Source: Euwallacea fornicatus (taxonomy: Eukaryota > Arthropoda > Insecta > Coleoptera > Curculionidae). From it: a stretch of DNA of 64,000 nucleotides. Positions 48,154 through 59,642 of the stretch are shown piece after piece. A program made the translations under genes and the position numbers. The notes under the pieces are model-generated. The model worked only from the letters and a program-made list of their open reading frames with translations, was not told where the DNA came from and made no database searches. The stretch is from the NCBI RefSeq assembly GCF_040115645.1, contig NC_089544.1, positions 558,001 to 622,000 on the forward strand. The letters run 5' to 3'. How positions within the stretch are numbered: position 1 is the stretch's first letter; each line of letters starts with the position of its first letter.

Positions 48154-51078
48154 ATGAGTGAATCAAAATGTGCCGTGTGTGGTGAACCCGCCGAACTAAA
48201 GTGTTCTGCTTGTAAGTTAGTCGTGTATTGTGGAAAAGACCACCAGAAGCAGCATTGGAAAGAACATAAGACTCTATGCCGCGGGTTTGAGGTAGGACCC
48301 TGCGACTAACTTTTATCCCTGAAGCGAAGGTGAAAAGAAACTAACAGAATAAATATGGAGGTGGTGTGGAAAGGTCTTCTTTACTCGGACTAGGGTTGTG
48401 TCAAACGCTTAAAGCAGGCCACAAACCTATCGATATCTACCAAAAATGACATAAATGTCAGCTTTAAACTCAATTTTGCGCTTACGATTGACGTTTTACG
48501 GTACATTTGACAGTTTATTCCTCCCCTTTTCCTATTTTCCACCCTCTGTTTTTTTTATTACAACTTTTACTAGTTTCACATTAAAACTCTTTCGTATCTT
48601 TGTCAAATAATCCACTGAAATTTATCATCAGGTGTTAGAAGATCCGGAATGTGGAAAATGTCTAGTTGCGACCAGAGATCTGCAGCCAGGAGATTTGATT
48701 CTAACGGAGAATCCTGTGATTTACGGTCCTCGGCCTCATATGGTTGAAGAGGGACCTGTACCGTGCCCAGGGTGTTGCAGGTAAAAGACTTAATAAAGAG
48801 TGCGCATACAATGCCTCTGGGAATAACGTGCACATGTGTATCACTGAAGGCGACTTTTTAAGCCTTTTTTATTTCTTGGCCTTCGACGAGTTTTACATTA
48901 AAAACACGCAAATTCACTCACGCTGTACAGAAATAGAATTCTTTACGGTTCCAGATTAATAATCCCGGAAGGTGCAGCTAGATGCGACGGGTGCGACTTT
49001 CCCATATGCAATCCGGAATGTCCCGGGTTGAAAGACATGGACAGGCACGGCCACGAATGTATGATTTTAGGTATCCGCGATGTCAAAGCGATAAATGGAC
49101 TTCATGAATTTTATAGGTAACATTTATTAATTAAGAAGACCAAATAGGGCTAACTGTAGAGTTTTCCAGACAGGACTCTCTTCTACCTTTACGATGCCTT
49201 CTTCTCCAACATCGGCAACCCAAAAAGTTCGCTCAGCTCTTAAGTATGGAAAGTCATCAAGATAAAAGGGGAGAAGATACTGAAATATACAAGTAAATGC
49301 ATAGTACACGTACCTGTGATCTATCATATTAGAATTCAACGCAACATAGGGATATCCAGAAGAGGATCGTGGAATACCTACATGACAATTTTCTCGACCC
49401 AATGAAAATGCTGGAAGGAAAGTCAGGGAAACAGGTATTGGAAGACACTTCGAAGGAAACACTGCACAGAATTTGTGGCATTATTGATGTAAACGCATTA
49501 GAAATCAATCAAGACGCCGAAATCACCGCTTTATACCCAACGGCGTACCTAATGGAACATAGTTGCCTGTGTAACACGGTGCACAGCTTTGGCAATTCCG
49601 ACAAAGGGTTTGTATTGGATACTACACCAATACGAACCCCTAAATTTCTAAAATTTTAGATACGTCATTACCATCCGAGCAGCTCTCCCGATAGCCAAAG
49701 GAGACCATATCTCGACAATGTATACTCATGCCCTGTGGGGTACGCAAGCGAGGAGAGAACACTTAAGAGAAACAAAATACTTCTCCTGTAAATGCAAAAG
49801 ATGCGAGGATCCTACAGAAATGGGAACTTACCTGAGTGGGTTAAAATGCATTGGCACCCAAAATGAAGAGGCCTGCGGAGGTGCCCAGCTAGATAGAATT
49901 TGTTTGAAAAATATAATAGATTATCGTTTTTATAGGTATTCAGCTCCCAATCGATCCTTTAGATGATAACACCGAATGGGCCTGTAATAAGTGTGACGTC
50001 AAGTTAACCAATCAAGAAGTGAGCTATTTAATCAATCAGATCGGTGAAGAAGTGGATAATATGCAATTATCTAATCCCACGGTTCGAGAACTGGACGGCT
50101 TATTGACCAAAATGTTGAACTTCGTGCATCCCAACCATTATCACGCATATTCCGTGAGACATTCCTTAGTGCAACTGTATGGTGAGTCTGACAAGTGGTT
50201 AATAGGATTAATTCAACATTGATTATCTATAAGGTTTGCCATATATGACGCAAATCTGTCATATTACCACTTAATTGTCAAAATTTCGCCTTAAGAAGTC
50301 TTACAATAATTAAGTATATATGGTGTTTCAACTTTAGGTTATGAACAGGGTTACTTGCCAAATCAGTTAAGTGACGACATCGTTGTAAGGAAAGCCACAA
50401 TGTGCAGGGATCTGCTTGACATAACGAAGAAGATTGATCCAGGCAATGCTAGGTATTTACAGTGCCATTTCATATACATGAACATTTTATATATTATTTT
50501 TTAACGCGTAGCCCTGTTGAATAAAAAAGAAGAAAATATTGTACCTAACAGGTATGAAAGTATCTTTATCGCATTTGATTATAGTTAAATCGGCTTGCAG
50601 TAAAGTATCCAATTCCACAAAATAATTACCTTATTCGAGTTTTGAGATACTTAAAATTGAACGTACTATCACCAATGAAAAAATAATAGCGAAGTGGTTC
50701 TACTGATAACCAGAAATTTAGTTTTCTCAATCATTTAGATAGATGATAAAATTTAAGCATTTGGTGTTTATATATATATTTTTTTGCAGATTACCTTTAT
50801 ATACGGGAGTCTTGCTGCACGAACTGTATCTCGCCAATATGATACTCATAAAAAGGAAGTGGGATTTGGGTATAAAAACAAAAGTAAAATCCATTAATCT
50901 CATGTTACAAGAATGCCAATGTGTTCTGAAACAGGCACTTAAAGTGCTGCAAAATGAGAAGGAAAGTCCCGCTGGTGAAAAATTGTTGAGCTTGATAGGA
51001 AATTCAAGCAGGGAATTCGAGAAATTTTTAATGCGGAACAAAATAGATTTACCTGAAACTGCTTCGAAAACAAACTAG
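48154..51078 (+). CDS. SmydA-like MYND-SET protein, copy 2, 566 aa
   Basis: Exons 48154-48291, 48632-48780, 48955-49116, 49170-49292, 49350-49607, 49660-49880, 49936-50181, 50338-50452 and 50790-51078 (1701 nt). Domain order is as in copy 1: MYND finger (about 6-42), split SET with MEHSCLCNT in place of NHSC-PN, KGDHISTMYTHALWGTQARR, post-SET CKCKRC, and helical C-terminus. Early exons match copy 1 in phase and nearly in length (exon 4 is 123 nt in both). Copy 2 has two extra introns in the C-terminal half. The proline of the SET signature is Cys, and the donor after 49607 (GG|GTTTGT) is weak but required by frame and by alignment to copy 1. Catalytic activity is uncertain. Confidence 0.9.
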
Positions 51079-51596
51079 ATTAAGATATAATGTAGATAAT
51101 ATAAATGGGAAAGAAGTAAATATAAAAGCAGTCCAAATACGCCAATGTTGCAAGAAAACGTTTTTTGAATAAAATCAAAGAACATCGCAAACTTATAAAA
51201 AAATACAAGTTAGTAAATTTTTAATAAAACACTCCATCCGCTGAAGTCACCCTGCAATCAAATCATCCAAGTTGCAATCAGTTTTTCCTTTAATTACGAA
51301 AGGAAAAATATTTGTTTTCCCAACACCTATCGCATCTGTGAGCAAAGTATTCTGGTGTGAGAACTATTGAACAATGCGTGCCATTTCTCGAATAACACGT
51401 GAAGAATATTAAATAAGAGATGGTCTTGAGATAGTTCGATCAAAGCTGCCTATATTTTAACATCTGCAGCAGCTAATAAATCTCACCCTACATTGTACCA
51501 ATTTGTCAACATGAAAGGGTGGGCCGCATCGTAAGAGATAAAGGCGCAAGTTCTAGTAAACCGACTGTAAATTAAAAATGATAAAGGATCAAATTC
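51079..51596. other. Convergent 3' intergenic region
   Basis: About 520 bp between the stop codons of SmydA-like copy 2 (+) and the triokinase-like gene (minus). It contains the + strand poly(A) signal. Nothing else recognised. Confidence 0.5.
51168..51173 (+). terminator. Poly(A) signal of SmydA-like copy 2
   Basis: AATAAA about 90 bases past the stop codon of the + strand MYND-SET gene. Confidence 0.55.
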
Positions 51597-53582
51597 TTAA
51601 TCCATGCATCTCAGTTTCACAGCCTCACAAACAGCTCTCATCCAAATACCTATAGCGTGAGCTCCCGCATCTGGAAATTTCGCCCCAGGCGGTTTGGTTG
51701 ATTGGGCGATGTCCTCGGCTCCGCCGACACCCATTTCAAATGCATAAATCAGTCTACCTTGTGTCGAGTTTCGTCTTATTAAGTCCGCGCAAGTCGCCAG
51801 CGGATCGTACATGGTTTTCTCTCCAAAGTTAACGTTACCATATCTAAAATAAACAGCTATGACATATAGGAGGAAATTTAAACAATCACCCATCCCTATA
51901 GGTTTGGCCATATCAAAGGTTAAAAATGGAAAATCTAAAAACAGTATTCTAACCTCTTTAAGGCATCCCGAGAGTTTTCCAAGGCCTTTATCCACATTTC
52001 AGGTCTGATTTCCTCATCTTCAGGAAATACAGCAAAAGTATTTGCTGCAGCTTCAAACATAATTGAATAAATGCATCCCATAGTCCCTCCTACAGTGTTT
52101 TCTAACAACTTGCTTAATGTTAAGAAGAATGTGAAGGGGTATACAAAATTTAATTTCTTATCACAAGACCGTTTGTTCAAAACTTCAGCCAATATTCTTA
52201 ATCTAGTACCTGTATCTCCATCACCTGAAAAGTTATGGAGAATTCATTAAATTATGCCAGTAGAGTAAAATTGCAACTGACCTCTCTCAGCATCCATTGT
52301 ATTCAACATCTTTTCACATGAAATTAAAGCATTACATGCAAAATGCAGACACAGTTGAACTATGTTTACTACTCTTTCACTTAACTTAGGTCCTTTTATA
52401 GAAGGTGAAAGTCTACATTTTTGTTTTAATCCTGCTGGCATAATATTATTGTCTACTGGAATTGGGCCGTCTTGAAATACTGGTCTCCATCCTACAAAAG
52501 ACAAACCCACAAAGAAATTCACATTATAATGGAAAAACCAAGGAAAGATCACTTTGGCAAATTACCTGTAACATTACATGGAACCTCTAACAAGTTCACC
52601 ACAGCTTTGTCAAACACCTTCAAAATGGTAACTGATAAATCTACATCATAATTCAATTGCAGGTAATGACCAATATAAAATTTAACTACTTGTATATCCA
52701 GACTACCAAAAAAATTCAAGCAGTGTTTCATGAAAACACATTGTTCACTCGTATTGAGAGCTCCAATATTATTAACAAGCACAATGATGTTATCCCCAGG
52801 TGATAATGGAACTTGCTGATTTTGAATTATTTCAGCTAATAAACTTTGGGTAGTATCACTCAGCATATCCATCACAGTGAGTTTCTTAAGATTGGTTTTT
52901 CTGTATGTTGAAGCATTGTTCTCTACCATAGAAGTCTTTATGCAAGATAGACACTCTTGGTTAGTTCCTAACATATTTTTAATACTAACACCAATGGTGG
53001 TAATGTTGCTAATAACTTTAGAGCAATACTCAACAATTTCTGACATCTGCTTGTCCTGAATAGCTAAAGCCCCAGCAATTTTATTGACAAGTACTATTCC
53101 AGATAGACCTCGCTTTTTCCTTTTTGAATAGTGATTATTTCTGCAGTCATCAAAGATTCCTAAGAAGGTAACTTTCAAGCCATCATTTAACGCTCTCTCC
53201 ACTGCTAAACCAAAGTTTAGAATGTCATTCAAATTTCCTTGACCTACAAGCAAAATCCCCATTTCATGGTTAATGCTTAGCTCTCTTATGGTCCTTAAAA
53301 TCAGACTTGCAACAGGTGGCTTATTCCATTTTCCTGAAAATGTTGTTTATAAAGACCATTTTTAACCAGGTAATCCTTACCTTGAATAGATGCTGTTAGC
53401 ATTCCTGTCCCCACATACTCGATGTGGCATGATGAGCCGCCCGAAAGAATCCTCACCTTCATATTTTCTTTATAATTTTTCATTACAATAACTTCACCAA
53501 ATTCAAACAAAGAGACGGCCTGATTGTAGGAGGCATAGCCTTTGATGTAGGGATCTAGCTGGTCTTCAAGAGGTTTATCCAT
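51597..53582 (-). CDS. Triokinase/FMN cyclase-like (dihydroxyacetone kinase family), 565 aa, degenerate DhaK domain
   Basis: Exons in transcript order: 53381-53582, 52566-53333, 52282-52491, 51954-52224, 51597-51843 (1698 nt). TKFC phosphorylates dihydroxyacetone or glyceraldehyde and can make cyclic FMN. It has an N-terminal DhaK (substrate) and a C-terminal DhaL (ATP) domain; this protein has the same length and order. The DhaL metal/ATP loop GDGDTGTR and the GEKTMYDPL segment are kept. In DhaK the loop after the SGG motif is four residues shorter (SGGSSCH, without the following E-P and H), and the histidine that binds the substrate covalently in the family has no counterpart in the poorly matching CLSCIKTS region. 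I therefore infer an impaired or altered kinase. Start: an acceptor (TTTTATAG) lies just before the chosen ATG, so the longer upstream frame to 53654 is probably intron. Confidence 0.9.
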
Positions 53583-54177
53583 AACAACAACTATAAAATG
53601 AGGAATATGTGAAAGTTGAGAATATTTGAAATTAAAAATCCGCGGTAGTTCCACGATTGTTCTGTCAGTTAGTACACTGTTAGGTTATGGGATTCGCCGC
53701 TTTTAAGCACTACACAACTCCACTAGCGATTCAATTCTGTCAAATTTGCGACAAAAATCGCTCCAATACAAGTGCAAAATGCACGAACCAATCCGGGATG
53801 ATGAACACACCCCATGACAAGTAAAACTGTCACTCTATGGTCGAATTGTCATTAAACAGTCAAACTATTCATCCTTATTGCGTCAGCCCGTCACATACAC
53901 ATATTCCATATATGGAAAACATAACCGCTAAACCGAAACCGAGACCGCAATCTCCTATCTTATCTGCAATAATAAAAACTGGTCTGCGTTCGTGAATCGT
54001 GGTAAAAGTCCGTAACAAGATATCCAGTTAGATACATGTAAATTTTTACATTCGTAATTTCCTCCGTTAACATTTAATAACGATTTTTTTGTACCGTTCG
54101 GAGTTTCAGGAAATACATTTGACTAAGCAACATTCTAGCTCAAAAGTGAATAGTGGTAATAATATCACCTATAAAAG
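53583..54177. promoter_or_regulatory. Divergent 5' region, triokinase-like gene and WDR1
   Basis: About 600 bp between start codons, expected to contain both promoters and a 5' UTR intron of the triokinase-like gene. A TATAAAA lies only 8 bases before the WDR1 start codon and is thus unlikely to act as its TATA box. Confidence 0.45.
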
Positions 54178-57100
54178 ATGTCCTACAGCTGCAGTAAGTA
54201 TTTTAAGACTCGTTAGCTAATATTTAAAGCAGAATAAGCGATCTGTTATGTTTTCACAGAAAGTATTTATTCCTGTCTACCCAAAACTCAAAGGGGTCAA
54301 CCACTTGTTCTGGGTGGAGATCCAAAAGGCAAAAACTTTCTCTATACTAATGGAAATTCTGTAATTATAAGGAACATTGCGGTAAGAAAGCTGCATGAAA
54401 CCTGTTTTCATAAGATTAACTAGTGTAGCAATCTAATATTTCCCAACAAATAGAGGCATATATTTATATTTCTTATTTGAATGTCAGAGACAGCTATTGA
54501 GTATTAGTTAATTTGATGCGTAATGAGTATAATTCATAGTATACTAGGTGTCAACTTAAAATAGATACACTGTGTAACTTTACCCCTATAAGTTAAGCAA
54601 TTTCATACAAAAAATTTTTATTTAAGAAAGTTAAGCTCCTTGTTGAACCACAATTTAAGGTCAGTTCAGTTAAACCTACCCTTTACATATCATGAAAGCA
54701 CATAAAAAATTTGTTTATGTTGGACTGATAAAGATGCTAAGTTGAATTTTTTTCTTTGAGCAGTGTGGAAAAGTAATGAACTGGCAATTTTTGTTTTTAG
54801 GATCCGGCGATTGCTGACGTTTACACTGAACATTCTTGCAACGTAAATGTAGCAAAATACTCACCCAGTGGATTCTACATAGCTTCAGGAGGTAGGTGTC
54901 ATCTTTAATATTTTATCTAACAGAAAATAATGTGCAAGTACCTAGAAATTACCATTGTTATTTCATTATAAATGCACTGTCATTATTCTCATATTATATG
55001 TATTGTTCAATATACATGTGTATGTGTAGATAATCTTATGATTAATTTGTCATGCCAGATGGCTCAACTATACACTTAAGCAATCAGCTGATAATGCGAT
55101 ACAAGCACGAGTTCATTGTTCCAGTTTATAGGCAAAAAGGTTGCAGATGACAGAACAATATTATTTCTACAAGATTTTCTCAAAATGGTTTTTATTAAAT
55201 TGGAACTTCATCAGCTGATCTGCAACTTTCATATACCCTTAAATTAACTACATATTTGTGTTGTTATTATTTCAAAAAGTGTATTTGTGTGACTGTGCTC
55301 GTTTGCAGACCAATCTGGGAAAGTCCGTATTTGGGACACGGTGAACAAAGAACACATCCTGAAAAATGAATTTCATCCTTTTGGAGGCCCAATCAAGGAT
55401 ATTACATGGTCCCCCGATAATCAGCGTATGGTGGTGGTGGGCGAAGGCAGGGAACGTTTCGGGCATGTTTTCATGTCGGAAACCGGAACTTCCGTGGGTG
55501 AAATTTCTGGACAGTCGAAACCCATTAATTCTTGCGACTTTAGACCAACTCGCCCCTTCAGGATCGTGACGGGAAGCGAAGACAATACTATTGCCGTGTT
55601 CGAGGGACCTCCGTTCAAGTTCAAAATGACCAAACAGGTGAGCAATAACATTTAATCTTTATTTTCTCTGAAGTTTCTTGTTATCTAATAATAAAATTCC
55701 AGGTATTATTACCAATTATGTATTTCGTGCAGTAGTTATTCTTATAAATCATTAACTGTGATAAGCGTGAGCTGTAATCAAGCACATTATTTCCGATATC
55801 AGTATTGTCTAATATTTATTTTCATGAAAAACTCCTACACATATAGTTGGGATATTAGGTACCTATTTATAGACCAAACACAGGTCGTTATAATATATCA
55901 TTTAGCTTGGAGATTATAGCGTATCTTGGTAACACCTACGCGATGTATTTTTGTTTCGTTTCATCCTGAGTGGTGTAGCCGCATTGGATTGAAATAATAA
56001 CATTTAGTTAATCAACCAGTTAATAAACAGTTAATTGAGTCAATTAATTATGAATAAATAACATAAAAAGATTTCAGAATTTCTTAATTTCTAAAAGAGT
56101 TTTGACATTGATAAAACCCACTTAAGGGTAAAGGCCCTTAAGTCGGCCAGAGACATTAAGTGGGTTTTGTCTGTGTCAAAAGGTTAAAAGTTTGAAATGG
56201 ATTAGTAACAAAAATGATACACAAGTTGTAGAAGCTAGCGCCTTAATTAAAACGGTGATTCTCTTTAGGAGCATTCCCGTTTCGTTCAAGCCGTCCGTTA
56301 TTCCCCATCAGGAAACCTGTTCGCCTCAGCCGGTTTTGATGGAAAAGTTTTTCTTTACGATGGTACGACTTCAGATTTGGTTGGCGAAGTAGGCAGCCCC
56401 GCCCACGCTGGTGGAGTATACGGCATCTCCTGGAGCCCCGACGGTAAACAACTACTCACTGCCAGTGGAGATAAAACAGCTAAATTATGGGACGTGGAGA
56501 CTAGACAAGTCGTTTCCGAGTTTAAGTTAGGAAACACTGTGGAAGATCAACAAGTAGGTTACCTTCGTGAATATCAACCTTGAAATCCTCGGAACCTCAC
56601 ACACGAGATGGCAAAAAAATGCTCACTTTTATCGCTTCATTGCTTTTTTCCCCTTTAAGGTATCCTGCCTTTGGCAGAACGAGTACCTACTGTCAGTGTC
56701 TCTTAGTGGATTTATCAATTACCTAGACGTCAACAACCCGGAAAAGCCCCTCAAGGTAGTTAAAGGACACAATAAGCCAATCACTGTATTAACCCTTAGT
56801 GAGGATCGAGGCACCATCTTTACAGCATCTCACGATGGAGTTGTGGCCAGATGGAACACGGAAACTGGAGAAAACGACAAGGTATAAATGTTTTTGGATT
56901 TAGCCAATAACCTGTTGAATCATGATCAGTTTGTGTTAACAATTAGATTGATTTCAAAGAGAGGTTTCCTTAAATAGAACAAAAAGTTCAAGTTTTAATC
57001 CCTTTTGTAGGTGGAAGGGGCCGGGCACGGCAATCAAGTCAACAGTATGCGAATTCATGACGGAACTTTGTACACAGTGGGGATTGATGATAGCCTTAAG

Positions 57101-58239
57101 CAAATTGATATCGAAGGCATGTTTATAGGCAAATTGCGATAGCAAATAAGTTAATTCCTTTTACCTTAGGAAACACGTACAGAGCGCAAGACTTGAAGTT
57201 AGGATCTCAGCCGCGGGGTATGGACATCCTAAAGGAGCAGTCGATCATAGTAGTAGCTAGTGTTAACGAAATTACCGTTGTGAAAGACAATAAGAAGCTG
57301 AGTACTCTTAAGGTCAATTATGAGCCAACTGGTGTGAGCTGTTCTCCTCGGGGACACATTGCCATTGGTGGTTCGGTAGATAATAAGGTAAGTGGTCGGT
57401 TGAATCATTCATAAAAAAGCAAATTTTAATCTTTTTTCTACAAAATCATGTTGGTTATTAGGTACACATTTACGAATTAAACGCAGACAACTTGAATCTC
57501 TTGCAAGAATTAACACACTTGGGACCTGTTACTGATGTCGCTTATTCGCCAGACGACAAGTACCTTGTTGCGTGCGATGCCAATAGGAAAGTCATCTTAT
57601 ATGAAACGGAAGAATATAAGGTAAGCAGTGTTAAATCTTGTTGTTATATGCAGTGACTTTGATTAACTGTTTATAACGACCGGGTTATTGGGTTTCTTAT
57701 AAAGAAAAATGAAATGGCAGAAGTTTGGGAATTTTTTTATTCCATCAGTACCTTTTCTTGCTGCTTTACCTAGGCTCAGATTGTAAGTATACACTTTACC
57801 TAGGCTCAGATTGTAAGTATACACAACCTAGGCTCAACAAACTAGCTAAAGATTTGTATCTATGTATTTTTAAAATTATTGATATTTTTTAGCTTCAGAC
57901 TATAATATGTATTTGCATTTTTAGCCCGCAACAAAACAGGAGTGGGGCTTCCATAACGCAAGAGTAAACTGTGTTGCCTGGTCCCCCGATTCCTTACTAG
58001 TCGCCAGTGGTTCATTGGATACAAGTATTATTATTTGGTCTGTAGAGAAACCTGCCAAACACATTATCATTAAGAGTAAGTATCTTTTTAAGTGTGTCTA
58101 ATTCAGTTAATGCCTCTTATTTATTTTAGATGCTCACGCTCAAAGTCAAGTTACGAAATTGGCTTGGGTAGACAATAATACCGTAGTCTCCGTAGGTCAG
58201 GATTCCAACACCAAGTTGTGGACAATTACTCCCTTCTAG
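54178..58239 (+). CDS. WDR1: WDR1/AIP1 (flare): actin-interacting WD40 protein
   Basis: Works with cofilin to sever and disassemble actin filaments. Exons 54178-54193, 54260-54381, 54801-54891, 55309-55637, 56269-56553, 56660-56881, 57011-57116, 57170-57387, 57462-57620, 57925-58075 and 58130-58239. The protein matches AIP1 along its whole length: SLP-like N-terminus, GGDPKG-NFLYTNG, VGEGRERFG, EGPPFKFKMT, ASGDKTAKLWD, SVSLSGFINYLD, and a C-terminal KLWTI block, i.e. the tandem seven-bladed propellers. Length (about 600 aa) is as in other animals. The intron after 57116 appears to use a GC donor, because the nearby GT alternative gives a stop. Flare is the fly name. Confidence 0.97.
56100..56181. 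repeat. Two-tier palindrome in a WDR1 intron
   Basis: Outer TTTTGACA / TGTCAAAA and, after 5 bases on each side, inner AAAACCCACTTAA / TTAAGTGGGTTTT, with a further CTTAAGGG / CCCTTAAG stem inside. The symmetry suggests a very short foldback element or a hairpin in the intron RNA. Confidence 0.8.
57764..57836 (+). repeat. 30-bp tandem duplication in a WDR1 intron
   Basis: Two exact 30-bp units (57764-57793 and 57794-57823) plus a partial third copy starting with the same CCTAGGCTCA core. Confidence 0.9.
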
Positions 58240-59642
58240 TCCCATACAACTAATATTACTACATAAATGCTTGAATTAACCTTATTCAGGCTACCCTGTA
58301 TTGTACGGATTTGGCTATGATTTAAAGTATTTTCTTCTTTATTCGCCTGCGCATTTAACGCTCATGTAATTTTTGTACATTTACACTAATTCAATTAACA
58401 TATTTATTTATTGTCGCATTATCACGATTTATTTCAGTGTTGTACATATTACAAGACATCTTTGCTTTCACGCCTTGTTTGAATTTTCCTTTGTGTTCAC
58501 CATTTTGTCTTTTACATACATAACTTGAAGTGATATTGCATAACTTTATTAAAGCCTCTGGATAATATATGTGAATTTCTGACTTGTAATAGAGTTTTTG
58601 CAATCGTCAGACACTGGATAGAAAAACAGTATTACATGTAATACTTAATACACAGGGTGGCGGATTTACATGAACAAAACCTGTTTACTATTTCAAAATT
58701 CTTTAAGTAACAATGCCCATTAATTGTATTTATTGCATTAGCAACACCACGAATAATATTCATACATTTACGATTGAACAAAAACCACAAAATAAGTTGA
58801 AATACATTAGAATAAGGTTGTGCAATATGTGTGAAGGCCTAAAATGTATTCCTAACAATATACGAAGGTGTAAGATGGCAGTTACTCGAATTTTGGTAAG
58901 GTTAGACACATGGATTGTTTACTGATTACGTATTAGTAGTACCTAAGTGGACTGTACAACACTACCGCTAATTTCTGAGGTCGATATACAACGATTTAAC
59001 CTGGCTTGCTTTAATAAAAAAATTGATGATCTTTGAACTAACACAGCTCGCTGAGTTAAATATTTTCTGGGAAATCTGGGGTAGAGCTTTATGCAAACCA
59101 TTTAGGGACGTATACAAAATGTATTATTTAAAAATATTATGTGGATCTAAAAAAGTATGTATAATCATTATTATTTGAGAAAATATAAAGTCTTATATAC
59201 TTGTAGCAGTGTTGATTTCATTTATTATTCAAACAGGGGTTTCGTGTTAAGCGTTTTCGCAATCTAAAAGCCTATGGAGTCCTTTGAGTTTGAAATTGTA
59301 GGTTTTCGATGAGATACCACCTCTATCCGTATTGCCTTTAAATGTTTGAGCATATACTGATATCCAGAACATACAAAATGTAAATAAAACACCTCATTTC
59401 GTTGTTTTGATTCTAATAAACAATTTATATTTTCTTTGTTTCGACAGAATAGGCCGCCAACAGCAGCAGGTACATAAAACTCTGAAACGACCATTTATAT
59501 ATCCTTTGAGCAATTGCATCAATAACCATATGCATATAAATTCAATATCAAAAGGACAAAACGTCGCGTTATAACGAGACTACAAGGTCTCCTAATCAAA
59601 TTTACAAAAAAAATGGTACTTGGCCTCGAAATGTTACTGCCA
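58240..59642. other. Convergent 3' intergenic region
   Basis: AT-rich. It holds the 3' ends of WDR1 (+) and the BTB-zinc-finger gene (minus) and a lone ACAGGGTGGCGGATT motif near 58654 like those at local transposon ends. No gene recognised. Confidence 0.5.

Noticed and set aside
52877..53059. Plus-strand frame inside the triokinase-like gene
   Set aside because: Shadow of the minus-strand coding exon.
53583..53654. Upstream start giving a longer N-terminus to the triokinase-like protein
   Set aside because: A good splice acceptor lies directly before the downstream ATG and the extra residues do not match the family.
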